In this document: piece after piece, positions 11,525-23,898 of the stretch
Position numbering within the stretch: the first letter of the stretch is position 1
Layout: every line of letters starts with the position of its first letter
Assembly: GCA_963930645.1 (NCBI GenBank)
Contig: OZ005661.1
Span: 200,597,120-200,661,119, forward strand
Source: Salticus scenicus
Lineage: Eukaryota > Arthropoda > Arachnida > Araneae > Salticidae
Direction of reading: 5' to 3'
DNA: 64,000 nt
Notes under the pieces: model-generated
Databases searched by the model: none
Seen by the model: only the letters and a program-made list of their open reading frames with translations
What the model was told of the DNA's origin: nothing
Made by a program: the position numbers and the translations under genes

Positions 11525-12380
11525 TTCCTTCCAACTTAATCTGAAAGTTCGCCGACCTTTTGCGTCGACCTTCCTAATCTCCCTTCTATTGCGTCATGGG
11601 AGTCGCTGGATCCAGCTCAATTTTAAAACTGTGGCTACCTTCCATTGTCACAACCTTACAAATTTTTCCCCATAGAAGTAATGTTAAATTTCCTCGTTTA
11701 AATAAATATTTTTTACAATGCCACCTCACTTAATCGCATAAACACTGAAAATTTCTTCAATAAAATTCCTCTATTTCTGGGCAAATTTTTCTTCTCATTG
11801 TCAAAAAAAATTTTCGTTCTTCTTTAAAAAAGTTTACATAACTAAGGCATGCCCTTTAAACATGAGACGGTATTCCTGACGAGGTGATAAATCAAATTTA
11901 TAAAATAAGCAACTGATGATGAAATTGGAAAGTAAAACACTAATGGTCTCCAGGAATTAGAAATCACAAATTTTGCAAGTTTTCAGATGATTGAAATACA
12001 ACTTTATGAACTCGTAGATGTGGATAAAGAAGGAAAAGAAGAAAGAAAAGAAGAGTTTAATCTTTTAATAAAACCTTTAAATGAAAGTGATAAAAAAGAA
12101 CAATCACGTCTGCTCCAACTATAGGTGAAGTCGAAAAATCCTTTTATATTATTCACCGTCGTTGTGAGTCTAATAGAAGCGATTATGATTTGCTTATGTG
12201 CTTTAGAAAATGAAGTCGAAAAATGTTTAGTTATGTCTATGTGAAAATAATGAATCATAACTGTTTCTTTTCTTTTTTTTTTTAATAAAATATTAAGTCT
12301 ACTATATTTTATATTTATTCCAGCATCAATTGCATTTATAAAGTACTATAATATTTTACCTTAGTAAAAGTTTAGTTAAA
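11525..12380. other. Non-coding interval
   Basis: No gene is supported. The minus-strand ORF at 12004-12258 consists largely of serine and threonine codons in AT-rich DNA and resembles nothing I know. Confidence 0.45.
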
Positions 12381-13381
12381 TCTATACAAATAAAGAAAAG
12401 TGTCTGCGCTCTGGTGCTCACATTACTAATCTAAGAGCTACAAAATTTGGCAGATAGGTACCTGGGAACACTGTAGGTGTGCACCTCATCGAGATTTTTT
12501 TTCTGTTTCGAATTTGAATTTTTTTTTAATTAATTTTGTTTTCGATTTTAAATATTGATTTCTATGTTTCATTTTTCTATTCTTCTATTTCAATTATTTG
12601 CGTATATTAACAACGGCTATTAAGCTTTTTATTTATTTATCTAATTAATTCATTAATTTGAAGGCGAAATATTTTTCTTTCTTTTTTTAATTTAATGTAT
12701 TTCTTGAAAATCAAATGGTAATGCCATACAAAAAATTGTTATGTATATGTATATTTTTACAGTGGATTAACTTTTTATTTTTCATTTGTTTTTAATTAAT
12801 TCCTTTGAAAGAAAAATTATTATTATTATTATCATTATTATTATTATTTATAGTATTTATTGAGAACAAAATGACAGTATATAGTAGAAAGGATTTAATT
12901 CGTTAAAATTGAAGTTTAAATTATTATTTTTTATTATTATTTAGTTCCTTTTAAAAGAAAATCTACTTTTTATTTTATTTATTATATTGCTCAGAATCAT
13001 ATGGTAACACAGTGTAAAGGGGGAGGACTATAAAATATATGTATTAAAATTAAAATATTTAATAGATGCTGAGATACAATCAACTTTAAAATCATAGTTC
13101 TTAAATAACAGGAAATCCACTGTTGTCGATAAATACCCAAATTGAAGTGCCCCAGAAAAACATTTTAATGGCAGTAGTAACTTGGACCTGATGCAGTGCA
13201 GGCGGGAGAAGAGCTGCCGTAGGCAGCGCGTTCCTCAAGGAAAGTTTAGAGCGATTTCAATGTAGGTAATTTTTGTTTAGTTTTATATTTGTATTGTGAT
13301 ATAAAAAAATAAATAGTGATTCAATTTTTTTTGAAAATTCATTAAAATATAGTGACCAGCGAAGTGGTCATAGCCTGCTAG
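12381..13381 (+). mobile_element. Non-autonomous Helitron 1, 1.0 kb
   Basis: It starts TCTATACAAATAAAG after a host A and ends CTAG before a host T. A subterminal hairpin, gaccagcgaagtggtc, sits about 10 bp before the end. These are the classic Helitron signatures: 5' TC, 3' hairpin plus CTRR, insertion between A and T, no target duplication. The last 30 bp match the ends of the Helitrons at 15288-17106 and 61510-63467. There is no Rep/helicase, so it would depend on an autonomous relative. Confidence 0.82.
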
Positions 13382-13729
13382 TATTTAAATCGTTCATCTT
13401 TTCATGTAAGCATAAAATACTTACAGTTAAACGTGTAATTGCGTTTCTACTCTTCCCCGCATAATCGAATACCCCGCTTTATCGAATTAATATAGTTGGA
13501 ACGGTAGATTTACTGAAATGCAAAAAAAAGTAACCCTACTCCATACCAAAATTAGATGACTATAGTGATTGATGATCATTTTTCCCCACGGTGCTGCCTG
13601 TACCCTCGTTGGTCCTATCTGTTGTCTTCCAAGAATTGATTTGATTTATTGCTGTCGATTTGAGACGCTCTCCGTTTTCCAAGACGTGTTGTATGTATTC
13701 TTTTGTTGGCCTATTTCTTTCTTTTCTTT

Positions 13730-13763
<34 letters not shown>

Positions 13764-14440
13764 TCTTTCCATTTCCAGCAGGCATGCCTAGAGATTTAAA
13801 TGAGACAGAAAAACTCAAGTACTTTTATTTTTAACAAAAAATATTTAATGTGTTATTTCTTTTATTATTATTATTATTATTATTATTTTAGATTTCATCG
13901 TTTTTGAAAAGTGATTTTTAATCTTAAGATTTCCTTATTAAAGTCATGTATTTTTATATTTATTTTGTTATATGAACAAGTGTCTTACGTATAAACAAAA
14001 CACACGTATTCCGTTAAAATATATTGCTTGAAAAATATATACCTTCGTTTGAATATATTTAAGACTTAATATTAATAAATTAATGAATAAATATAGCTAT
14101 TCAAATAAATGAATAAAATAAGCATAAATAAAAAGTACATTATAGAGGTTTTTCTCTTCATAAAGAAGTCGAACTAGTTTTAAAGTAGCATCAGTTTTTA
14201 CATTTTGTGATTTCAAAATGAAATATTAAAAACTTACAAAATCCTTTGTAGTATATCCCCCCCCTCTTTTTTTTTAACAAAAATTATTTTAACTGTTGTG
14301 AATTTTTTTATTAATGTAAAGACTAAGTAAAAAAAAAAAAAAAGAGCATTAGCTAATGAGTAATTTGCAAAACAAATTTTCTCGTAGAATTAATTACATG
14401 AAATTTGGATGCCAGAAGTAAAGATAGGTAAAATGTCGGC
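13382..14440. other. Non-coding low-complexity interval
   Basis: T-rich and TTA microsatellite tracts lie near 13728-13762 and 13862-13888. The word ataatcgaataccccgctt near 13460 also occurs near 10951 and probably marks an old repeat. No gene is supported. Confidence 0.45.
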
Positions 14441-14665
14441 CGAACCTCTTAATATTACATAACGAGGCAAAATTTGACATAAATGTACGTTATGAGAAAT
14501 ATTTTATCACAAATAAGTTACAGTAGTTTAAAATATATAATTTTTGATATCGGCGTGAACGTCAATAAGTACCAACATTCCATTTTAAAAACTTTGAAAA
14601 TAATTTAAAATTTTTCATAACGTGAAAAAACATGATACTGTTTCACATAAATTTGGATTACTAGA
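14441..14665 (+). repeat. Fragment of dispersed repeat family
   Basis: It resembles one to two units of the repeat at 44165-45475: a gcaaaatttgacataaa word, then a ...tttaaaatat... word and a ...aacgtcaataa... word in the same order. Heavily diverged. Confidence 0.4.
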
Positions 14666-14742
14666 ATGAATGTATTTGAAAAAGACACAAAATCGCATAA
14701 AATATTAGTATAAAATATTGGCATCAGTATAATTACACGGTA

Positions 14743-14905
14743 AATTGGCCGAGAGGTTCAGCTCTTGAAACTGGTGTACAAGTGCCGGGTTCGATCCCTT
14801 GTTATACTTGTCGACCAAGCCATTCGGAGTTTTCCATGGTTTTCACCCAAGCTTGTATAGGCTAGAAAGACTGTACAGCGCTGGTGCCGAGGTTTTTGGA
14901 ACGAG
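14743..14905 (+). mobile_element. tRNA-derived SINE, truncated copy
   Basis: An A-box-like ttggccgagaggttc lies at 14745, a B box gggttcgatccc at 14788-14799, then the family body cattcggagttttccatgg. The 3' part diverges early and the CCAA tail is missing, so this is an older or 3'-truncated relative of the copy at 8116. Confidence 0.75.
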
Positions 14906-15042
14906 AAGAATAAATCTCTCAGTTGAAAATTTCGAAAAAAGTCTGTTACGAAATGTAAATAACAAACATTAGTGATGTAATGTGTGAAAATATACCCAAT
15001 TGAAAGATTCTGCAATCAGTATTTTTTTTTTCTTTCTTTCTT

Positions 15043-15077
<35 letters not shown>

Positions 15078-15287
15078 TATTAGTAGTATTTTTACTTAAA
15101 CTAGTCTATTTCATGTTTTGCTTTGTTTAAGTGGATAATAAAGTATTGTCAATACACATTTCTTTTTCCTTTAGAAAGAAATATTCTAATGCGAAAACCA
15201 TATTTTTATGTAATAACTATAATAGCAATAAAAAGAACTTAAAATTAAATTAAATAAGAAAATAACATAAAATAAGATAAATAATAA
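14906..15287. other. Non-coding, poly-T rich
   Basis: It holds a mixed T/CTTT tract at about 15020-15080. No gene is seen. It ends at the Helitron 5' end. Confidence 0.5.
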
Positions 15288-17106
15288 TCTATATATATAA
15301 AAGAAGACTTCCTGAGTGAGGGGGTGATCTATCAACGCCCAGACCAAACCCCTGGACCTAGAAGCATGAAATTTTGTGACAATGTTCTTTCCATGACGTA
15401 GGCATCCACTAAGAAGCGATTTTACAAAATTTGCCCCCCAAGGGGGGGAGGGGGGGAAAAACGTGATTTCACAAAATCCTTCATATCTCAAACAAAAAAA
15501 ACAGATATCCGTAAAATTTTTGCTTTAAAATATAGCTAACACAAACTTCTAAAAACCAATTTCTGGAATTTTCAAAATTCGGTCCCCAAGGGGGGCGGGG
15601 GGGCAAAACGTGATTTCACATGCGTAAAAACGTGATTTCGCACAATCCTATATATCTCAAACAAAAAAATAGATATGCGTGAAATTTTTGCTCTAAAATA
15701 TAGCTAATGCAAATATCTAAAAACCAATTTCTGGAATTTTAGAAATTCAGCCCCGAGGTGGGGCAGCAGGGGGGGGAGAGGGGGGGGGGCAAAAAATAAA
15801 AAGAGAGTTAGATCGTTCAAAATTGGTATATAGAGGTTTTCGATACCTGCAAATCGATTTCGGATATTTTCGAATTTATAAAATTATTAGGAGGTGCGGG
15901 AAGGGGGGGGGCGGCAAGGGGGGGCTATGGGGCAAAAACAAATAGAAATACAGTTAGGCCGTTCAAAATTGGTACAGTTAGGTTTTAGATGCCTGCAAGT
16001 CGAATGGGGATATTTTCGAAAGTGTAAAGTTATTAGGAGGGCCGGGAAAGGGGGAGGGGAGAGGGGGGAGGGGGGCAAAAAAATAAAAATAGAGTTAGAT
16101 CGTTCAAAACTGGTATATAGATGTTTTCGATACTTACAAATCGATTGCGGATACTTTCGAATTTTTAAAATTATTAGGTGGGGCGGGAAGGGGGGGGCGG
16201 TAAGGGGGGGGCTATGGTAAAAAACAAATAGAAATACAGTTAGGCCGTTCAAAATTGGTACAGTTAGGTTTTAGATGCCTGCAAGTCGAATGGGGATATT
16301 TTCGAAAGTGTAAAGTTATTAGGAGGGCCGGGAAAGGGGGAGGGGAGGGGGAGGAGGGGGGCAAAAAAATAAAAATAGAGTTAGATCGCTCAAAATTCGT
16401 ATATAGATGTTTTCGATACTTACAAATCGATTGCGGATACTTTCGAATTTTTAAAATTATTAGGTGGGGCGGGAAGGGGGGGCGGTAAGGGGGGGGGGCT
16501 ATGGTAAAAAACAAATAGAAATACAGTTAGGCCGTTCAAAATCGGTACAGATAGGTTTTAGAGGCCTGCAAGTCGAATGGGGATTTTTTTGAAAGTATAA
16601 AGTTATTAGGAGGGCCGGGAAGGGGGGGGGCAGAGGGGCAAAAAAAGAAAAGAAAATAGAGTTAGATCATTCAAAATTGGTACATAGAGGTTTCCAATAC
16701 CTACAATTCGATTGCGGATATTTTCGAATTTTTAAAATTATTGGGAGGGCGGGAAGGGGGGGGAGTAGAGTGGTAAAAAAATAAAAATAGAGATATATCG
16801 TTCAAAACTGGTGCATAGAGGTTTTTGATACTTACAAATCGATTGCGGATATTTCAAATTTGTAAAATTATTAGGATAGACAGGAGGGGGGGGGGGGCGG
16901 GGGCGAAGTGGGAAAATAATAGAAATAAGAGTTAGAGCATTTTGGGAATTTTTTCCGAAGGCAGTGAGAACCCGGTGCGACATTTTTCCTACTCAGATTT
17001 TGTTTCTCTTTTTTTTTTCATGTGATAAAAATTAATGCAATTTTGAGAATTCATTATAGTGATTCATTTAAAAATAGGGACCAGCGAAGCGGGCGTTGCC
17101 TGCTAG
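15288..17106 (+). mobile_element. Non-autonomous Helitron 2, 1.8 kb, tandem-repeat core
   Basis: It starts TCTATATATATAAAAGAAGA after host A at 15287 and ends ...gcctgCTAG before host T at 17107. The 3' end contains gaccagcgaagcgggc, shared with the other two Helitrons here. The left part has duplicated blocks with ccccaagggggg, which can pair with itself. The core (about 15800-16945) is a G-rich tandem array. There is no Rep/helicase ORF; long ORFs in the array are repeat artefacts. Confidence 0.88.
15800..16945 (+). repeat. G-rich ~145-bp tandem array inside Helitron 2
   Basis: Units start with gttagatcgttcaaaa or gttaggccgttcaaaa near 15807, 15950, 16094, 16240, 16381, 16528 and 16662, with a diverged one near 16795. 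The two unit types alternate, giving a higher-order repeat of about 290 bp. Each unit carries one or more G runs of 5 to 9 bases on the plus strand. Confidence 0.88.
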
Positions 17107-19854
17107 TAATTAATAAATGAATTTAAATATATGTATAGATATATGTCTATAATGGCTCTTTACACACTTAAATATTTTTTCCTATTTAAAACTTTAACAC
17201 TCAATTAAAACAACAACAATAATAATAATAACAATTGAAATTTTAAAAATATTTTCAGTTTTCTATCAGTAGCATTGTATATATATATATAAAGAATAAA
17301 CAAGCTTGTATAGAAAGAAAAATGTGTACACATTGTTTGGAAAAAGTATTGAAAATGCACTTATTTTTACGAAATTTCTTTTAAAGAAATAAATGTTTTA
17401 AGGATTTTAGCTTCTAATTTTAACTATCCGGGAAGAAAAAAAAAAAAAAAAAGAATGAAAGCTGTACCTTTTTATTCCACGCTCGTTTAAACGGACGACT
17501 AAACAATTTGAGATTTTTCTTCCAATGAGCAATTTATGTACCTCTTGTGAATTTAACAATTATTTTCTATTTAATAAGTTATTTATTATTAAATTATATG
17601 TTATTTAAACTTATTATTAACGTTTTAATTTTCGAGATTAAAAAGAAAATGTAAAGAAAATGAAGCACGATATATGCGGGTTTCGTGGAACTCATTTAAA
17701 TACAATTTGTGCAAGGATCATAGAAATAAAACGATCAATACTTGTAAACGACGGATGTGGAAACGATAGATCGGGGTTTCACTTTAATTGTGTCGTGATT
17801 CTGAGCGATGTTCCATTTTCTATAACTTGAAACGACGTCTCATAATTTAAAATGATTTTTATCGAATAATCTAATATTCGGCATAATCTGAACGTGACAT
17901 GGAGCATAAAATCAATATGCAAATGGCGTGCATCATAACCAATCAGGATAATACAACAAAGAATGGATTGGTTACAACAATTTGAAAATTTATATAAGAA
18001 TATCTCATTTGTCCAGTAGGTAGTCAGGCAAGAAACCTAATTGCAGTTTCGGCGTATGAATTCCCAGCTTGTGGGAGTGTGTCGAATATTTTAATGCTTA
18101 AAAGTCGTGTTGTACGTAGGGACTTTCATGGTGCAAAATCGTTAATACAGTGTTTGAAAATTAATATTTAAACTTCTTTTGTCATGATATATCTTTAGAT
18201 TTATTTACTTTAGCTACATTTGCTTCCAAACCGCTGAACTGTTGAATTTACATGTAATTTGTGGTTCAATATTGGATTTACATACATGTAATTATTCTGT
18301 GAATACTGAAAATTAATGATATTAGAAATCAACCATAATCTTTTGAGAAATTTAGAATTCCGTTTAAAGAATATATTATTTTGTATTTAAATATAGCTTT
18401 AATAGATCGTGAGGAATCAAAGTGAAAATTTTTAACATAATAATATATATTTAGCTAAAGTTAATAGAAACTGCCCCTCGAACAAAAATTTTGGTGTACC
18501 TTTAGAATATATTATCCATCATCATTTTTTGACAAAAAAGTATTATTTATAAAGTTATAGGCTTACGAGTGTTTTTCCTTGTGTTTTAAGCACTTAAAAC
18601 CTACAGTACAGAACTTTGTGATTTTTATCCCGAATATTCTAATAAAACTTGAAGTGATGTCTAATTTTTTACAACGAATTTTAGTAAATTATTTCTTGTT
18701 GAATATAAACTCAAAATAAATTTGATTAGAAAATCCATATGCTGATAAAACTCATTATATCCGCTCAGGATACAACAGCCACAAATCATCTGATTCTTCT
18801 AATGTTTGATCGATAATAATTTTATTTCATTTTTATGAACGTATTTTAAAACCTAACATTGTGAAACATAAGATATGCATAATGGAATTATTTTCATATG
18901 ATTGATATGTGTCACGAAATCTAAACTTTTGCCTTTAAATTTTCTTACAAAATTATGTCTAGAAACAGAATGCAATTCTGTTTTTATTGAAATGAAAAAA
19001 GGAAAAAAAAAGTTATTAGTTGTATAAAAATGGATGCGATAAGGATACTTCAGAACAAAATATATATAAACCACAAAAATTATCACCAGCTGTATATTCT
19101 TAAACGTCTCAAAATATTATTACAAGCGTTTATGTAATATTGAATTTTTGTCGTAATCATAATATTTCGCAAGATAACTTTAATTATGAAAAGCTTCCAA
19201 AATGTACCTCGACTGTAAATACATTAATGTAAAAATTCAATAATTAGTAGATACATTAATTATCTTCAAAATAAGTTAGTAGCTTTGAATAAACAAAGTT
19301 AATAAATTTGTTTCTATTCAGTTAAAAAAAAAAAAAAAAAAAAATGATTTCTGTAGCCTCAAATTATATTTGATTTATTTACCACAAAATTTGAATGAAT
19401 AATGAATGAAGTAAATGTTGAAAGGAAAATGAACACTCAAACTTTAAAACATGAATGTTAATACAAGATATTTATCAATGACTAATGAAACTAGTAACAG
19501 CCTAATCCTGTTAAGAGATAATAATATATCAGTTAAATGATAGAAAAATCTTAGTTTTGTTTTAGATATTGTAGACTAATACATTCAGAATGTCTTATTT
19601 TTCCCTAAAAAGCTTAAGATGTATTTCTTTTATCTTTTAAACACATATAACAATTGTTTATCATAGGATATTCAAATACGAGCATTTTTAGAAAAAAAGT
19701 ACCATAAGTATTCTAATAATATTCCTCAAAATTTGTTTATGCAACAAAGTAATAAAAAAAAGTAAAAAACCAACGGGGAAAAACGTAATAGTACAATATT
19801 TTTCATTCAAATGAATAATTGTGTGTTGTTCATAACATGTTTTATTGAGAACTA
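17107..19854. other. Intergenic, contains promoter-like cluster
   Basis: No ORF is supported. Besides the cluster at 17917-18030, it holds poly-A runs near 17438 and 19324. It is the upstream region of the intact receptor gene. Confidence 0.5.
17917..18030 (+). promoter_or_regulatory. Promoter-like cluster: octamer, CCAAT x2, TATA
   Basis: In order: ATGCAAAT (17917-17924), CCAATCA (17939-17945), ATTGG on the plus strand, i.e. an inverted CCAAT (17967-17971), and TATATAAG (17991-17998). An initiator-like TAGTCAGG lies about 30 bp downstream of the TATA. This combination and spacing resemble RNA polymerase II core promoters, including those of histone genes. No histone ORF follows: the first ATG (18057) opens only 12 codons. 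It could serve a spliced transcript, a non-coding RNA or the receptor gene 1.8 kb downstream. Motifs are seen; function is inferred. Confidence 0.4.
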
Positions 19855-21090
19855 ATGGAAACTGAAAAGTGGGTAAGTATCGGATATCTAGGTGAGTCGC
19901 AGATTTTATCAAATGAAGATATTGATTGGATAGACTATTACTTGTTGAATGCCAGCCATAGCGATGGTAGAATAGCGTATGCGCTTGGAGAATATCTTAC
20001 AACGTATTCAAAAATATTCACTGATGTTGAAGTTGCTTTTACTAATATACCAGATAGAACTCTTCCCAATGGCACTTTGCGGGGATTGATAAAACTTATA
20101 AATGAATCAGAAGTTGATATTGCCATTCGTCAACTTACCATAAACGAAAATTCCTCAAAGTTCGTCGATTTTGCTTATCCTTTCAGACTGTATCCTCAAA
20201 CATTCATCACTCAAAAACCGAAATATGAACCCTTAATGTTTGGTATTCTTCAAACTTTTTCATTGTCACTCTGGATAGCTATTTTATCAGCATTCATTAT
20301 GTTGTCCCTCGTGTATTATTTCACACTAAGACGGAAGTATTCTTTGGATAAGATTCTGCTCCAACTTCTTGCAGTTCTATTAAGGCAGAGTTCTATTTTC
20401 AAAATTTCCTCGATGGCGGAGAACTTTTTGGTGTATTCGTGGGTCGTGGGAGCGATGTTCATTTGCTTGGCATACGATTCCGTATTCTTGTCTTTTCTCG
20501 CGATTCCACCCATCACACCCATTAAAGATGTGCCGCAGTTGGCTCAAGCTATAAAAAATGGTAAATATCACTGTATTTCTATGCCATTCTCTGGAATTGA
20601 AAGAGTTATGCTTGTATCTGGAGATGAAAATTTGATAACAATCGGAAATGATATTAAAAACAATAATTTAAGTCGAACGGATATCGTAACAGATTTTTTA
20701 TTCGGAAAGAATGGGGAGAGCAAACTTGCTTTAGTGGGGACTTCTTTCTTCATTGTTAATTTTGCAGCTTTCAAATATGCTTCAGAAGAGCGTTTTCTGG
20801 AAGATGTGGCTGCCATGTTCATGCGAAAAGACTTCTGTTGCAAGAAGTTGATCGATACTTTTGTGCACAGGCTGATGGCGTCGGGTCTATACTTCAAATA
20901 TGAAAATGATGCTTCATTTTTAGGAGGATTACCAATCTTATTGAATCCACCGGAGGAAAATTCAGCACTAAGACGTCTCACTCTCACAGATGTCGCACCA
21001 GCATTCTTATTTCTGTTAACGGGTTATTTCCTATCATTTACTGCTCTTGTGGGAGAAGTAATGATGAATCGTTGGAAAAATAAAAAATGA
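19855..21090 (+). CDS. Ionotropic receptor (IR), intact 411-codon ORF
   Basis: A divergent ionotropic glutamate receptor of the chemosensory IR type: a ligand-gated cation channel subunit of the plasma membrane, ligand unknown. Residues 1-110 form an S1 lobe ending in SKFVDFAYPF. M1 is about 134-157, the pore loop about 167-182 (LLAVLLRQSS), M3 about 191-217 (CLAYDSVFLSFLAIP), S2 about 218-372, and M4 about 377-400. The S1 arginine that binds the glutamate alpha-carboxyl in classical receptors seems absent (TINENSSK), as in many IRs. An in-frame TGA two codons before the ATG, and conservation of this start in the broken paralog (M[D/E][S/T]EK), support it. No amino-terminal domain or signal peptide is encoded, and the protein is shorter than most IRs. 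A short upstream exon spliced in just before the ATG therefore remains possible. It is a tandem same-strand paralog of 1971-5755. Confidence 0.88.
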   Translation: METEKWVSIGYLGESQILSNEDIDWIDYYLLNASHSDGRIAYALGEYLTTYSKIFTDVEVAFTNIPDRTLPNGTLRGLIKLINESEVDIAIRQLTINENSSKFVDFAYPFRLYPQTFITQKPKYEPLMFGILQTFSLSLWIAILSAFIMLSLVYYFTLRRKYSLDKILLQLLAVLLRQSSIFKISSMAENFLVYSWVVGAMFICLAYDSVFLSFLAIPPITPIKDVPQLAQAIKNGKYHCISMPFSGIERVMLVSGDENLITIGNDIKNNNLSRTDIVTDFLFGKNGESKLALVGTSFFIVNFAAFKYASEERFLEDVAAMFMRKDFCCKKLIDTFVHRLMASGLYFKYENDASFLGGLPILLNPPEENSALRRLTLTDVAPAFLFLLTGYFLSFTALVGEVMMNRWKNKK

Positions 21091-21107
21091 ATTGCATGAA
21101 AAAGAAG

Positions 21108-21138
<31 letters not shown>

Positions 21139-21177
21139 AATGCAATTAAAAAATAACCTTGTTAATGAGATATCTAC

Positions 21178-21212
<35 letters not shown>

Positions 21213-21238
21213 CAAATTGTATGGATATAGGAGTCACA
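21091..21238. repeat. Poly-A then poly-T tracts after IR gene
   Basis: A-rich runs lie near 21110-21136 and a 29-bp T run at 21182-21210, just 3' of the receptor stop. These are simple sequence and prone to assembly error. Confidence 0.8.
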
Positions 21239-21609
21239 CTCGCTGTCTTTTTTTAGGGCATTTTAGAGGAGGAGAAATTTCCGCTTTTTTTTACTACCAC
21301 TATCTTTATTCAAAAATCTCTATGCAGATTGATCGCGACATTTTACTATGAATATACCATAAAAATTTCTGCAAGAAAATACTGGTTGTGAAAAAAGAAA
21401 AGAAAATATTTCATCCTTGGAAGTATTATTGCCAACTTAGCACATTTAGCTACCGAAAAAATTTAATAGAAGTATTTATTTTATATAATCAGTGACCTGC
21501 TCACTGATAAAGTACGATAATGTACAATAAAAATTTTATAAAAATGTTCCGGTAGCCAAAAGGTGCTAATGGGTAATTATACTTGGAAGTGCCCTAAAAA
21601 ATGTCGGAG
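21239..21609. mobile_element. Possible MITE with diverged inverted ends
   Basis: The left end, gctgtctttttttagggca, and the reverse complement of the right end, ccgacattttttagggca, match. Inner inverted matches continue (tagcacatttagctaccg against cggtagccaaaaggtgcta), folding around 21490-21510. No target duplication was identified. Confidence 0.5.
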
Positions 21610-23895
21610 AATGATACCCTTGCGAATATGACCAATCGGTCCCCATCTATTACCTCCACTGAACAAGATTAGCTTATATATATATAAATATGTTTAACTT
21701 TTTGAAAGGTAATAAAAGGCAGATTATTCTGAATTTGGCCCAAGAGAGATTTGAATTATTTTAACGTGGAGTTAACCTTTAAAGCCCGTAAAAAAAAAAA
21801 AAAAAAAGTTATAATCTTGTATGAAGTTATTGTCATTTTTGTCTGATGTGCGCCTCATTTCTAATATGTTTTGTCGATTTATTAAATTTTAGTAGTCTCA
21901 CAAAATATCTTTGATTCATCATCCATTCTAGTGAGCACTTTCTTCGTTAATGTTCATGAGAAGCCTTACTTAAATATCCAAAACTTTTTAGGAAATATTA
22001 GGCGAAATACAACTGTTTTATTTAAAACTATTCCAATTAGTTGATTCAAAACTCAATCATATTTCTGAATACTCCATTGCACATAATAATAATAATAATA
22101 ATTATAGTAGTAATAATAATAGTAGTAATAATAATAAAAACAATACAAAAACATAATGAACGCAATGAAGAAACGTTAATGTTAAACCTGCAATAAAGAT
22201 AATGAAGCAAATTTTAGAGTATTTTTTGCATAGCTTTTATGTTTTAACCCCTTAACAATGTTGTAATTTTCAAGAAAGAGGTAAAAAAAAAAGTTCCTGT
22301 TTGCTATTCAAGAAAATTGTATAAAATAAAGTGTATTAACAATACCTGTATCCTTTTAATTTTTGGAATTTTTTTTTAGCTTGAAATGAAGAAAATTTAA
22401 TTTACAGAAAAACCAACAATCAGAGTTATTATGACTGAACATTTAATTTACAGTAAGTAAAAAACATAAAAGATGTATATTTTAAACATTCAAACAGAAT
22501 TTTATGAAAAGAATTTTACGTATAATACAACACTATATGCACATACTATTCTGAGATTCGCTATCCGAACTTTCATAAATATCACTTATTTCCGGATTCA
22601 GGTGCATTTATACTAAAATAAGAATGCGAGACACTTTGTGAATCTGACTCCATAATGTATACAATATTAAAAAAAATATTTTAACCCCGAGCACAAAACC
22701 ACCTGCATTCCAAAGGCTAAATAAACCAAGATATTAAGAATATGTATTACAAATATTTAAAATTAGATATTCCTGACATCTACCTTAAAATAAACCAATT
22801 ATCTCCAATTATATTTTAATAATCTGCTACATTGATCTAGAGTGTAAAACAAGAACTAAAAAAAAATTTCTGGTATCAGAAATAGTTTGTTTTGAAATCC
22901 ATTTAGTGCGTTACTTTTGAACACTCCAGCCCGGAAATATCACGAGCATGAGAAATAGAGAGTGAAACTTCACCCCCATTGTGAAGGCGTTCCTCCACAT
23001 ATATGAGTTTTAATTACAGTTTTAAATATATGTAATAATTAATTACTAAATTTTCAACAAATTAAATGTCTAATAAAATATCTAACGAAATTCTAAATTA
23101 TCTTTCATATTTAATCGCATTTGTCTCTATAAATAAATATCTTAATTCTAATGATATTTTATCTGTTAATCTATTAAAATAAATCTGTTAAGAACAAAAA
23201 ACGTAGTCTTTAAAATTAATAATTGATTTCTGCTATTCGCCTTTTTAAATAACGTCTCTCAGAATTCTAATCTCTCCTAAATCATTTAATAAATCAAAAT
23301 AGAAAAAATATTATTTTCATCTATTAATCGTTGTGTATACATAATTATATTTCATTCTTTTAAATTGTGTAAATTTATTTATTAGAAATTAAATGAAGCA
23401 ATAAATTTCCGTTGTAATATCATTAAGGGGTAATTTATATTTTTAAGTAACAGGATGCGGTAATAAATCGTAGTCTTTCTGTCTCGCTTATGCAAACGAT
23501 ATTTTGGCGATAAAATTTGGCATAATGATTGGCATAAACTTTTATAACGAACTCTCTAAATTCAAAATATTTGTATTAATTTATTCGAGAGACAAAGGGG
23601 ATGTAATTGGCTTTGAGTTTGGCGCTATTTTAAAAAGATTGGCGTTATTGAGCAGTTGGATCGTGGTTACGAGGTTGAGAACTTCAGAATTCGCTCCTAA
23701 ACTACTGCTTAAACAACACGCGATCACGTAGCTCTCTCTCTCACCTCTACCTTTAGCATTCTCGTAACTTACGGTCTATATGTACTTCTACCATTAAAAA
23801 GAACTGTTGACTGCTTTATGAAATCTCTCCAAAATAAAAATATTACTATTATTTATTACTCAGTCTGTGTTACTTTCTCGCCCATCTATATCTTT
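21610..23895. other. AT-rich interval without recognised gene
   Basis: It contains a TAA/TAG microsatellite (22084-22136) and a few short ORFs with no recognisable family, including 75 codons at 23504. No gene is supported. Confidence 0.45.
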
Positions 23896-23898
23896 TAC

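Noticed and set aside
15887..16514. Overlapping ORFs of 77-121 codons on both strands
   Set aside because: They are translations of the G-rich Helitron array and repeat with its period.
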